From the NCBI RefSeq assembly GCF_033568475.1, contig NC_133121.1:136556375-136620374 (forward strand): a stretch of 64,000 bases of DNA, written 5' to 3'. Below are positions 24,087 through 36,024 of this stretch, piece after piece. The position numbers and the translations under genes were made by a program. The notes under the pieces were generated by a model. It saw nothing but the letters and a program-made list of their open reading frames with translations. It searched no databases and was not told where the DNA came from. How positions within the stretch are numbered: position 1 is the stretch's first letter; the number at the start of each line of letters is the position of its first letter. Origin of the DNA: Henckelia pumila (Eukaryota > Streptophyta > Magnoliopsida > Lamiales > Gesneriaceae).

Positions 24087-24497
24087 TTTGGGGTTTCTTC
24101 TTCCCTGTGAGCGCTTTGCGAGCTTCGTTTCGTTGAGATAAGCAAATTGATCAGTGCTCGCTCCGTCAGTAAATGGATAATTTCATTTTGGTCCCTTTAT
24201 TTTATTTATATTCTTTTTTTGGCTCCTTTTTTTCCCACTTAAAGCAATAAATAAAAAATATTAGAAATGAGTAAGTTATAAAAGTTTAAAAGTTTAAGAG
24301 ATTAAAAGTTTTAAATAAAAAAAACTGATATTTAAGAGAATAGTAAGTTATTTAATTTCAAATATAAAAATATTAGAAATGAGTAATAGAAAAATTTGTA
24401 CAGGTAGTAATAGAAATTATTGACTTCAAAATTTTCAGAATTAATGGTAAACTTTATAATAATTATATGTATAAATATAAAAATAATTTGCTTTAAC

Positions 24498-24933
24498 ACT
24501 GTGTTTGGAATCACGAAATTGCATTGGATTTGGTGGGATTTGGAATTGAAAATACCGTTTTAGTGTTTGGCAAAACGGGATTTCAAAACGGGATTCGTAT
24601 TTGATGAGATTTCATGGAATTTCATTTAACTAATTGAAATCCTTATAAAATTGGTCGGATTTCATAAGATTTCACGGGATTTGAGTTTATAAAAATAATA
24701 AAAATATTTTAATAATAAATATATATAAGTTGGTTATAAATTTTAAGTTTTCTTCAATTTTTTTTTAAAAAATATCATTTATATAAAATTTATATCATCA
24801 AATTCCAAAATATATTTTAATTTTTTTTCAAACAACAAAATAGAATTTCAATTCCATATATTTAAAATCCAATTTCAAATTCAATTCTAATTAAAATTTC
24901 AAATCCTATTTTTTAGGTATCCAAACACACTGT
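24498..24933. repeat. hAT-like MITE, GTGTTTGG family
   Basis: The left end ACTGTGTTTGGAA is matched in reverse by the right end ATCCAAACACACTGT. The interior repeats TTTCA/GGATTT motifs and has no coding frame. A clearly related copy lies at 38335-38690, sharing CATTTTAGTGTTTGG and GGATTTCATGAGATTTCATT-like blocks. Confidence 0.6.
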
Positions 24934-25604
24934 AAATCTTCGAACTCAAACTTTAGTTCACATTCCATTTGTGTCAAAAAAATACATGTTTTTGTTTAAT
25001 AAACACTAGAAAATCACACACGCGATAATTCGCGTACACAAATTTTTTACGTAATTAAATTTTTCTTTACAAAATGTCTAAGATTTTTTTAAAAAAATAT
25101 TTAAGATATTGATTATAATTAACAAATCATTTTAGTTTTTAAATTTACTGAAATAAATTTGTTGTAACAAATTTTATTGGATGAAATAAATAAGGATATT
25201 TTTATCCATTCATTAAATTACCAAGTTAGTTACTCTAAAGTGTTGATGCTTTATTAGATAATATAGATTATAATCTAATAACTTTTTACCATATTTTATA
25301 GTGTAAGGTATGCCACGACAAAACAATAATAATATTAGCTCCTATAATAATAATAATCATAATCATAATCATAATCATTATTATTATTTCCTATTTATTC
25401 AAATTGATTGTGATTATTTTATAAAGAAATGAACCAAAATAAAATATATTTTTCAATATATTTTAATTTTTTAAATCAACTTCAAGTTCTATATAAAATT
25501 TTCTAATTAAAAACTATAATTTTTTAATGATTCGAGTTTTGAAGAGGCTAACTCAAATTAAATTTGGTTTTGTTGGATTTGTTGCGGATAATTTTTTCAG
25601 TCGG

Positions 25605-25606
<2 letters not shown>

Positions 25607-25643
<37 letters not shown>
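25607..25643. repeat. (TA)n microsatellite
   Basis: About eighteen TA units upstream of FHIT. Confidence 0.95.
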
Positions 25644-25646
<3 letters not shown>

Positions 25647-25921
25647 AGAAAACGAGATTGCAGAAACTCAATCCAATCAAAGCGTACCAACGTACAGATT
25701 TTAGAAATTTGTTTTTATATTTTGTTAGTTTTTTTTACTGTGTATTTTTTGGAGGAAAAAAAACCTATAAATTTTTATATGTATGAGTCAAAGTTTAAGA
25801 ATATTTGTGTGAATGCTAAAGTACACACGACTTTACCATAGGTGGCATCTTCTTGACACGACTTTACCTCTCCTATTTCAGAGACTGCTGCTGCGGCGTC
25901 GCCGTTGGGACTCCAACGCTC

Positions 25922-28294
25922 ATGTTAAAGCTGTCGCCTTTGTTCTCTTCCCTTAAATTCATCACACCATTTCTACATTTACGACACCTCTCCACACCTC
26001 CGAGGTTTTCCCTTCATTCTACGGCTGCCACTCTCACCAGGGTTCCCTCTAATCTCACCAGAGCTTCCTCTTCTTTCTTGCAACCGCCTACTGAGGCATG
26101 TGTTGAGCTTTGACTTTTCTTCTAATTACTGGAATGATTGTGTTTGATTGTTGTCTTGTTGATCTTTCTGTCGACTATTTTGATGCCCAGATGGGTTCTG
26201 AGAGTTACATGTTTGGCCCATACAAAATCGATGCAAGAGAAGTGTTCTACTCGACTCAGCTTTCATATGCTTTGGTCAATCTCCGTCCTCTTGTTCCTGG
26301 TATGCAAGTTTCATCTTTTGGTATTTGCGAAGTTTAGATGATGTGAATGTTCTTTAGTACCCGATCGAAGTGAAAACAAAATTGAATTTTAAGTTCTCCC
26401 AGTAGTCGGGGTCTAAGTTTGTTGTCTCTCTTGTTTTATTTGCTAGTGTTTGATGGATAGTTAGATAATATAACTGCTGCTTTGGCATCATGTCTCTCTA
26501 CTTTTATTTTTTCAAAACAAGAATAATTCCCTTCGAGTCGGGGGCAGGAGCGTTAATTCTACCATGTTCGTAAATGTTTTCTGTTTAGGATCATAATGAG
26601 CTAAAATCATCGGGTCAATGGTGAAAAAATGGGAAAGAATAAATTTTATGTGGTCTGGAGTCTGGGCTGTAGCATCCATCATTGACATTTGGGTTAGCTT
26701 ATTCCGTTTTCTGTTTCTTGACATTGCAGGTCATATCCTCTCGGCTTTCCATATTTGAATAATGCTTCGTGGTAGAGTTGAGCTTGTAGTGCCATACACA
26801 GATTTACAGGGTAGAAATATGTGGAATAAATCGATCTCATTGATCTGATGAGACGATGAATTGTTTCTTTGTTACTTCGCCATTTTGTCATCTTGAATTA
26901 ACAGCAAAATCCTGATTGGTTCTTGAAATGTGTTAGTTCAAGGGGTTGCTGCTAGCTTAGGAAGTTTGTGGTTTATCAAAATATGCCTCAGACATCATAG
27001 CACAATCATGTTTAGATTCACCTTCTAATTTTCTTTCAGTTCCCTTAAGATTTCTTGAACTCTGCATTGTATATCAGACCATGTAACCCATTAAAATATA
27101 ATTAGATTATACAATATAGCAACCCCAGGGTTGTGTTTCCTTATTTGGTTGACTTAACACAACATACACGTGCTTGTCTGCCCGAGGCGTGAAGTTAAAC
27201 GCTTTCTTGATCTTAGTGCTGATGAGACCAGTGATCTATGGCTTACAGCACAGAAGGTGGGGCGCCAACTTGAGTCCTACCACAATACATCTTCACTTAC
27301 ATTTGCAATCCAAGTAAGATCACGGATTATTTTTTTGAGGGCGGTCATTTGTTATTTTTTCAGTCTTCGTGTTTCTTCATCTGTTATGTATTAATTGAAT
27401 CGAGTAATTTTCCAATAAACCGTCTTGTCAATTACCTCCAAACGCTGACATCATGTAGTGAAATAAACCAAGTAATAGTACTTCTATTTGTTATCATGGC
27501 ACCTACATGATCTGACCTGCAAAAGGTTACCAATATGATAGGAACTATATGTTGTTTGATGCATCTTCGGTTGAAATTTTTGAGATGACATTGTTGGCAT
27601 TTTGAGGGCATGTAAAGCATGCATGAACACAGCCACATGGCCCACAACCTACTGCCACTCCCGTAATTTATTTTAAAGAACTAAATTCTCTCAAGATTTT
27701 TCCCCTCTTCCCTTGTTTTTACTAAGGTGATACTCACTCACATGCACACAAAAACAATCCCAAGAAAAAGAAACAAAGAAATAAATCACATCGATATTCA
27801 TTATGAGATTCAATGTTGATATGTTTATATTTTTTTGGTGAAATTGACAATATTTTACGGACATTTTTTTGCGTATGTAGTAATTTTATCATGATTATAT
27901 ACATGTTCTTGTGATGAACTGTAATTTATGAAAGATTCGCCTTTCTGTAATAGCTATCTCTGCTCTTTGACTGTTACTGTCTCAATTTTTATTGTCATCC
28001 TAGGATGGACCTCAGGCTGGACAGACTGTTCCACATGTTCATATTCACATACTCCCCCGCAAAAGTGGTGATTTTGAAAAAAACGATGAGATCTACGATG
28101 CTGTGAGACACAATAATGCTTATAATTTTATTCATTTGCAACTGGTTTTTGTTTCTTGCTGCTAACCCGTTGTGCAGATTGATTTGAAGGAGAAGGAGTT
28201 GACCCAGAAGCTTGATCTTGATAAAGAGAGGAAAGACAGAAGCGTAGCAGAAATGGCCGACGAGGCAGATGAATACAGAAAGCTTTTTCTGTAA
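25922..28294 (+). CDS. FHIT: FHIT diadenosine triphosphate/APS hydrolase
   Basis: Predicted exons: 25922-26095, 26191-26299, a 3-nt exon 26730-26732, 27168-27313, 28004-28102 and 28178-28294, giving 215 residues. FHIT (Arabidopsis At5g58240) is a histidine-triad enzyme that cleaves Ap3A and, in plants, adenylylsulfate. The HIT motif is HVHIH, with histidines at 155, 157 (catalytic by alignment to human His96) and 159. Other hallmarks are [37 protein letters not shown] and [11 protein letters not shown]. The joined set is open throughout. Exon 1 supplies a 58-residue Arg/Ser/Thr-rich, organelle-type leader and needs a GC donor (GAG|GCATGT); without it, translation could start at the ATG at 26191. 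The intron preceding exon 4 is AT-AC with U12 signals. The last codon lies in a good GT donor context (CT|GTAAGTAT), so a further exon is possible. Confidence 0.88.
26730..26732 (+). other. Predicted 3-nt microexon of FHIT (GTC)
   Basis: Exon 2 ends CCTG before a GT donor. The next good acceptor, TTGACATTGCAG, is followed by GTC and at once by ATATCCTC, a U12-type donor. The downstream exon resumes ACGTGCTTGTC. Only CCTG+GTC+ACGTG rebuilds the family-conserved Pro-Gly-His-Val-Leu-Val. Skipping GTC keeps frame but turns Gly-His into Asp. Confidence 0.6.
26733..27167 (+). other. Predicted U12-type AT-AC intron in FHIT
   Basis: A 435-nt intron starting ATATCCTC (consensus ATATCCTT) and ending ATAC. 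TGACTTAAC, close to the U12 branch consensus TTCCTTAAC, places the branch adenosine (27157) about 10 nt before the 3' splice site. No AG dinucleotide is available at the required junction, so an ordinary GT-AG intron cannot end here. Confidence 0.7.
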
Positions 28295-28885
28295 GTATCT
28301 TTACTGTTGAGTTCATGGAAATTCCAAGGATTTGGAATAATTTATGATCGAATTTGTGGCCCGTCAGAAGGTGGATTTTTTTGGTTTTTACAACCAGATA
28401 AGGGTCACGCTTTTGAAATTATATCAGAATTAATTTTGATGTTTATTTGTGGACTGTTAAATTCCTTCTATTAATGGAAGTTTATTTGTGGATTGTTATA
28501 TGGTTTCTTTTGTCTTTCTTGATGTGCTAATTGCTATGGATATATACTCAGAGACACATAGCGTAAACATTGTAATAGTTCATATATGTGCTGTGAAATA
28601 GCTCTCAATTCAGTCCTAAGAGTAGAACCAGGGAGCCAATTATTTCATGAGTAACGGTAACGTCCTTCAACTTGGCCGTAAGTAATGTTAAAGTAAAATT
28701 AGAATAATGCCGATGAACACTGTATCTAGATACAAAATTCCCTTTGAATGGTTCAATATAGGACAAATGGTGAACCATGTAGCTAGATTGGGCGCTTTTA
28801 GTTTGTAAAATTGGGAGCTTTAGTTTGTAACATGTAAGGTAAAAAATAAGCCTAAAAGTCAATAACATGGGTAGATTGCGTGATA

Positions 28886-30369
28886 TCAGTGACCGTGTAA
28901 AAGGTCCTCTGGTTCCACTTCCACCCCTGTTCGTCTTTTGATGGATGCACACGAATAATCCACGGGCAATTTGCATTTGTTCTGCAAGTCTAAAAACCTC
29001 TGAATATCAAAGTTGTGCTTCTTTATGAGCTTCCTCTGCCTTGAGAGGAAGAGTCTTTTCAGCAGATCTTGGTAACTCGGATCTCTTGATGTTACCAGAA
29101 AATAAGTATAGCCTATTATAATTCCAGCGGTGGTAGTGAAAAATGCAATTGGCTCCATCACGTCCCAAGAAAATTCCCAGAATGTGAGGCGAAAGAAAAA
29201 TCCCACCTGCACCACAGCAAGCCCCAATCCAGTCCACAATATGCGGCGCACTTGCTTGTGTGCTAGCATGTCGATTTCTTCCTTCTTCTCCTGCAGTTTC
29301 TTGAGCTCATCCTTACATGGGTCGTCCTCGGGTAAAAGAGCAAGAGGAACTGCCCTCCGAACCAGATCAACCACCTGAAGAGATGCACATTGAATTGAAA
29401 GAAAAATGATGCTATGCTTTCAGTATTTATAACCAACCAGAAAATTTACACAAAACACATTGCTATTCAACTGCATCGAGATTCTTAATGATGGCAACAC
29501 ACAATCGTAACTGGATGGTGTATCGTAATCTCTTTTTTAAAAATGTACTTTCTAAGATCTGCTTAACCAAAAGCTTTCTGATTTTTGGTTCTTCTGGCAT
29601 TCAAACAGAGAACGGCCTTCTTCGGTTAGCATGAAAAAGTGTAAGATGAATGTTTTTATTTCATCCTGATATGATTGTTCACTATTGATCAAACAAACAA
29701 CTAAAATAAATACTTGGTCATTGCAATCTAGAATTCAAAGCATCAAACAGTCCCTTTGTCATCTAACATCAGAAGCACAAGCTCAACTATTCTTTCCCCA
29801 CTTTAACCAACATTCAACTGTAGGAATCCCAAAGCCTAAATCAAGATCATCCCCAGTTCACAAAACCTTTTGTAAATCATTCCCTATTATTGTTATTCAG
29901 CACCCAATTCACATAAAAGTATAACATTATAGATAAATAAAGAATGTGAATCCGATACCTTCTCGGGATGGAGATAAACTTTGTCCCGGAAGAGCAAAAC
30001 GACGCCGGCCTCATCCAAAACCCGAGCGAACGCGGCGGCTTCATCCGCCGACTTGGCTACACCCAAGCTCTCACAGGCGCGCAACAGCTCTCTGTAGGTG
30101 ATCACCTCCTTGTTCTCCATACCAAGCTTCTCCTTCAACGACTCCACATTCACCAGCCTCATCAGCCTCTTCGCCTCCGCATAAGTCATCGTAGTCTCAC
30201 CACCACAGTTGTTCTCATCTACACTACCGCCGCCGCCGCCCACGGCGGAGCTACAGAATCGATAAAACGATGAACCCATCACTCGGGAAACGGGTCTGGG
30301 CCTGGAGCCCCGGATGGCTGAATCAAACGCCCGTTTCAGCAGATTCGAGCCGGTAGTTGTTCTCCACAT
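28886..30369 (-). CDS. MCU: Mitochondrial calcium uniporter (MCU) pore protein
   Basis: Two exons: 30369-29959 and 29374-28886, giving 299 residues. This is a plant MCU-domain protein of the inner mitochondrial membrane, the pore of calcium uptake into the matrix. Residues 1-45 are rich in Arg/Ser ([21 protein letters not shown]) and fit a mitochondrial presequence. The C-terminal domain starts at about 137, has a coiled coil ([15 protein letters not shown]), a first membrane helix ([17 protein letters not shown]), the selectivity-filter motif WDVMEP at 207-212, and a second helix ([19 protein letters not shown]). The filter has Val where most family members have Ile (WDIMEP), a conservative change. 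The start is the ATG at 30369; the frame upstream lacks another ATG. The gene is convergent with FHIT (590 bp between stops). Confidence 0.93.
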
Positions 30370-30569
30370 GTTGAAATTCACTATACGATTTGGGGAGTGG
30401 GTGGTGTTAATCTTTCATTGAAAAAAATGGCTAAAATAAAGAGTGGGTGATTGCTAGATTCTGAGGTAGGCCATTGATGAATCGTTGAAAAACAACAAAT
30501 CTTGGAAGAAAAAGGTCAGATCTTTTGGGAAGCTACAAAAACTCAAAAAAGTTCAGTACATAAAGCAAG

Positions 30570-30598
<29 letters not shown>
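30570..30598. repeat. Poly(T) tract
   Basis: A run of about 29 T residues upstream of MCU, flanked by two copies of CATAAAGCAAGTTTT (about 30558 and 30607). This looks like a small duplication around the tract, possibly a poly(A)-tailed insertion footprint. Confidence 0.8.
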
Positions 30599-30600
<2 letters not shown>

Positions 30601-30619
30601 GAAAGTGCATAAAGCAAGT

Positions 30620-32835
30620 TTTAGGAGACAAGTTAATTAAATTTTAATTATCTCCTACATTAATTACTTCCATAGGTTAGTTAAACCTTCTTTAAAATTA
30701 TGAATATTTTTTACACTTTCCAATTTTTCTTTCCAATTTCCTATCTCTTAATACTTATACAAATAAAAGATTGATATTTCCTTTTTTCCAAAAAGGTTTT
30801 TATTTTGTAGTCAAAAGTTTTTTTTTAAGGAAAGTTTCTTTGAAGTTATGAATTTCATTTGTCAATAATAATAATACTGCAAAATATTAAACTCAATTAG
30901 ACATCAGCAAATTATGTATTTAGAAATCACTTCGAAATAATTCTCGTTATCAACAAATTTACATGTATTGACTGACATTCACATAAAATGTGACTACAAT
31001 GTTATAAATAAACATCCTTTTTACAAATTCCCGTTTTATTTCACAAGTTTGACAATAAAATTAATCGAAATATTTAGCTATTTTTTCCCATGATAAGTAT
31101 AACTCATCTGCAATTCCGTCTTTTACTGAACAGTTTATTTAAAAATTTTAGGAGTATATCGAGCTGAATTTCTATTATCATTACTGTTTTTGCTTTACGA
31201 GTTTCATGTATTCATATGAATTTCGTATGTCCAAAACCAATTTTGTACCTTCGAATCTGAGGGTACTATTCAGCTGAGTTCATGTAAATATAAAGATAGT
31301 ATTTTGATGTAAATGCAAACTCAAAAGATTCAAAATTGATTAGAACCGTAAGGCCCATAAAAATATATATACCTCACATAACCAAAATGAAGTTAGAGGG
31401 TTGAATGTAATATTAAGATATTATGTTGCACTAGTATCTCAAATTCTCAATTACCTTTATAATAGTATGGACTTGACCCAAACATAAGCAAACCCTCTTT
31501 GACTTGTGTCTTTTTTAACTTAGTAAAGTATTTGACCAACTCCCATAAGTCAGTTTTGTACAGAAAATCTACATTTTAAAATGTAGTGATAATGACCAAC
31601 TTTACTTTTTTCTTTATGTTGTTGCTTTTGGATCAAGTCATTTGAATCTATAAAATTTTTATTATAGTTTTATTATTAATTAATGAAATATTATATCAAA
31701 ATTTTAAATTCATATATTATATATTTACACATGAGTTATAAACATCATTTTTTGATGAACTTAAAATTCATCATAACTAACATGAAATACTAAACAACCA
31801 TTAAAGATGTATATTTAAAGTTTATTATGAGCTTACTTCTCCAAATAACAAAACCACATTTCAACATGGATTTAATTTCTATCCCAGCACAAACTTATAC
31901 AATTAACAAAATTATCCTTACATTTTTTTTTTTCAAAAGATGAATATAATTTTCCAAAATATTACACGCATATATATATTTTTCAACAATGAAAAAAATA
32001 CTCCTGTTATAGTAATTAAAACTATTATGTCACATGTTTTTTAGAGATATTTTATTGAATAATTTTTTTTTTCATAACGTGAGAATTCGTGGTAACTATT
32101 TTTTGATGTGTACCAAGTAAACTTTCGAGTTTCGAGGTAACGTAATAACTTGCAAATCACGTTTAGGCTGTTAAATCGCACTTTTGTGCAAAACATTTGT
32201 CCAAAAAAAAAAACATTAGTAGGTGAAATCAAACATCCATTGACTAAACGTTAAGGTACTCTACCAACTCGAAATTAAACGAACATCCATTGATTAAAAG
32301 CTACCGTACTCCACCAACTCGAAACAAAATTTTCTAATTTTTGGATCAAATACAAAATTAGTCTATGGTGAATGTATTGGAATACGCAACAAATCTCAAT
32401 TTATCAAAATAAACGAATTGAATCGAATCATTATTATGATTACGTCAAACTCATGCGCGGTGCGCCACAGTAAACGGGCAATTTCCAATAATAATAATTA
32501 TTATTAACAGCAGAAATTAATCAGAATTAGAATGGTAGCTGAATGCAAGAACTTTGTTTCATGTTTTGGAAGCCAGTTAATTTTTTTTAAATTAAAAAAT
32601 TTATCTGGGCAGTAATGGTAACTAATGGTAGACCTCACTCGTCGATAGAGCTAAACTCGAGCTCAAAATATTTATCTTTCAAATCCCGAGACAACTAAAA
32701 ATATTTAAACTCGAGGTCAGCACAAGAACACGTGGGAAGATACAGTTTATATCTATATCACTGAGTATATTGACATTGTGACTTTAGTACAACTTAGGCA
32801 ACCTCGGATGCTAAAGAACTATACCATGAAGAATG
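30620..32835. other. Intergenic spacer MCU/TLC gene
   Basis: 2.2 kb of AT-rich sequence. A stretch near 32085-32165 (AAACTTTCGAG, then AACGTAATAACTTGCAAATC) recurs in diverged form at about 40415-40460 and is part of an unidentified dispersed repeat. No gene is seen. Confidence 0.5.
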
Positions 32836-35800
32836 TCATTTGCTATGCCTGGCCTTGTTCAAGGTTTTAACCATACCTCTAGCAATTTTCCAGAACCAGA
32901 ACAAGTTCATCATTGTCAACACAGGAGGTACCGCAAGCAAACTGTAAAATCCGACCGGAAACACTTTCTTGACCTGGTAGAAACAGCAAAGACCAAAATA
33001 ACGTCACATATCTAAGGCGAGTTTTGCATTTTGTTGTGAACCTAGACTACCAGACAGACCATAGCAGACTCACCCCACTCGACAAAAGTTTGGTGCGCGT
33101 GCATTTCAAGACCTGTGATTAGATATGAACCAGAATCCAATATTCGACATGGAAACAAAGTTTTACTCAGTTAGAAAGAGCGATTTCCAGATCACCACAA
33201 TTTTTTGTATAGACTCACAGTGTTATTAAATGATGGGCTAAGATTCTATGCTTGTTACTACCGAGTACTCAAATTTTTAAAGTCAACTTACCTGATCAAA
33301 ATGCATGAACATGTGGTAGAAAAAGTACACGAACAAGATAATCCTGGCAACCTGAATCAAAAAGTATACATTGTTACAGCAATCTTAATACGAAGTACAA
33401 CCACAGAAATATGAATAAGATTATATACTTCGCATTCAATACATTTTACAATTGTAGGATACTTTTGCAAATATGGCAAGAAATTAAATTTCAGTAATTT
33501 GAAAGCAAGTAAAAAAGATTATGCATACCAACCACCCAAAGAACAAAGCAACACCATTGTAAGTGTAGAGTTTAGAATTCTTCAAGCCAGCGACATCAAG
33601 GTACCTGAATGTGAGTTCAAACTGAATTAATATCATACCTCAAGAGACAACTAAAGGAGGAGATTGCAAAATTAACATCTCCAACTCTTACCATCTCAGA
33701 TTAACAAATGGAGTAGTGCTTTCAGTAAAAAGAACCATCAATATATAGAATTGTGCTTGACCGCTCCAAAGAGATTGAATGATTGAGTACATAGAGAGTC
33801 CATGATGCACCACCTTGCCAGGGGAAAAAAAACCCAAAAAAAAAGGGAAAAAAAAAAAAAAAAAAAAAAATAAGCACCAACATGAAAACCACTCCCGTGA
33901 ACTAAGTAACAGCAAACATTTTTCACGTATTGAAATTTGCCTGGTCTATAATGATATAATCAAGTGCAGCAATCGTGAAGCAAATTCCAAAAAAAGTAAA
34001 AAGAGAAAGCAATCAAGATGTTCTCTCTCCCCGAGTCGATAACAAGGCAAGATAAAATATTAAGATAGGTAGTGATAACAAAATGCACAAGCGAATTTGG
34101 TGGGATTCCAGTACTTACATATTCCATTCCACCTAAAGTTGGAAAGTAGAAAAATATCATTGCCAAGTCTGATAGAAAGTAGCCGATGGAAACCTGAAAC
34201 GTTAAAAATAAAATAAAACTCAAGAGGAATAGAGGATATATCAATGAGAAATGTAAATAAGATCCACAAAACTTATAATCGCATATGAGGTGAATCTAAC
34301 GCAAATGGGAAAGAGGAGCATGCTGTCTCAAGTGAGTTTGATAAACAGACAATTCCATTATTTTTTCAATTTAGCCTTTTTATAGACACCCACTTAGATG
34401 CTACTGCAAATCTATGTATCAGCATAACACTGGGAAGGAGATATTTTCCTCAGGGTAAGAGAACAGAATGCTATAACAGTTATACATATTATTACAGCCT
34501 TAAAAAATAAGAAATGACCCCCCTCATGGCTAAACAAACTGACAAACATAAAATACACATTTCAAGCTATATAAATTAGCATTACCCCCATTATAGTGTC
34601 AGATAGATTTGATGCTCTATTAATCATCAACTCGTTTTGTGTGTCAACAAAAAGATCCGAAACAGCCAACAGATATAGAGAACCAGCAGCTACTACAATT
34701 GCATGGAAAGTGGAGAATCCCCTGTATCATTAACAGTTTATCACAACCAAAGCCTGGGTTGCAACAATAAATTTGGGACAAAACTTAAATCGAAAAGAAT
34801 CGATGAACATGGGAAAGAATTATAACCTGTTGTTCCACTCTAGTTTTTTATTATTGTCAAGCTTGGGATATCCCTTAAAGAATATACCGCTGACTACACC
34901 TGTTAATTCATAGACCTTCAACACCAAAATTGTATCACTTCAAATGGGAAATAGAGGTGAGCAAAATACCGATAGCATTCAAGAGTATAAAAGTCATTCG
35001 AATCCAGTGTATCGTGAATGTTAAATCATGAAAAAATTGTTCTTCCTCCAATTAATCCTATATCCTGTTTCGGCATTGGGAAGCTTCTACTTCCTTAAAC
35101 AGAGGTGAATAAAGCTGCTTCAGGGCAATAACATAAATTTAAATTTATTCATTTTTTCTATGATATTATCAAAGCACCACACGTTAAGGATTTTGAAAAT
35201 AAGCTCAACTACAAAACAAAATGATAGAAGAATTCGCGAGCTCTCTAAATTCACGCCCACACCCACAGTTGAGATCCTCAGTAAATACATTTCTTATTGA
35301 TAGTGGTAGGACGTCATTTAACAAAGTTGCGCTGATATGATTCCACAGTGGTCCCACGAGCAATTATGTAATAATTAATAATTAATAAAGGTTGCAAACT
35401 CTCCCACCAATTAATCAAGTCTCTGAATTTGGACCAACTAATTGTTTAATATAGGCAATGAAGAGCTATTTTGGGGAGTAGGACAACCATTGAGTTGGCA
35501 TCGATTGAAACCCACCGAGCGCATCAGCTTTTGAAGGAGAGCAATGTCACTACATGAACTCGGTTTCACGGGCAACTGTTCGAGAGGCTCTAAAAGGTAA
35601 CATGCTAGTCTTTTGGATTTGTACTCTCCTATAGGTGTTATGAGATAAAATCTTAGTCCATCCACGTACTTCCATTTGCACAACTCTAGACACAATCTCT
35701 CAAGTAATCAGAGAAGCGAAAATACCAGGAAGAACTCTCCATCTAACAAGCACAAAAATCCCCCCTAAGTTTTCCCTAAATCAAATATCAATAAAAGATA

Positions 35801-36024
35801 GTGATGCCTTGTGTTACAAAACACAATGCCCAGCAAATATCCAAACGCAGATGAACACAGCACAAACAAATATCATACAAGAAATGAGAGAAAAGGCAGG
35901 ACTAACTCACAGTTTTGCACATCAAAATCCCAACAAAAACAGAAGACAGCCAATGTAACTGTTTGGATGGTGTGGCATGACCCGCGATGCCAATCAACCC
36001 AACTCCAATCCCCAAAACCCACAT
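32836..36024 (-). CDS. TLC (TRAM/LAG1/CLN8) domain membrane protein
   Basis: Eight exons: 36024-35911, 34915-34827, 34721-34586, 34193-34119, 33813-33692, 33604-33529, 33351-33292 and 32973-32836, giving 269 residues with every phase consistent. Family signs are YFLSDLAMIFFYFPTLGGME, VVHHGLSMYSII, TESTTPFVNLRWYLD, FFYHMFMHFDQ and the tail MMNLFWFWKIARGMVKTL. There are several hydrophobic membrane segments: residues about 2-15, 25-36 and 40-52, the first half of exon 3, and both C-terminal exons. It resembles the Arabidopsis TLC lipid-sensing proteins At1g31300/At4g19645. TLC proteins bind or make membrane lipids (ceramide synthases are members), but the substrate of this subgroup is unknown to me. 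The exon 5 acceptor lies after a long T/C tract (33817-33871 on the plus strand reads as A/G). A 5'-UTR intron is likely, since CTTGCAG precedes the ATG by 10 nt. Confidence 0.9.

Larger units (their letters stand above)
24087..25921. other. Divergent intergenic region RPL17/FHIT
   Basis: A 1.8-kb AT-rich spacer holding a MITE (about 24498-24933), a (TA)n tract and no gene. ORFs crossing the TA run are repeat translations. Confidence 0.6.

Noticed and set aside
28605-28976. Minus ORF overlapping the end of MCU
   Set aside because: A different frame from the MCU exon and shares its 3' UTR; a shadow.
33837-33871. Poly(A) run that might mark a retroposed copy
   Set aside because: It is the polypyrimidine tract (minus strand) of the exon 5 acceptor in the TLC gene.
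35438-35695. Minus ORF of 85 codons in intron 1 of the TLC gene
   Set aside because: No similarity to any family I know; it lies within an intron and does not fit the exon phases of the gene.
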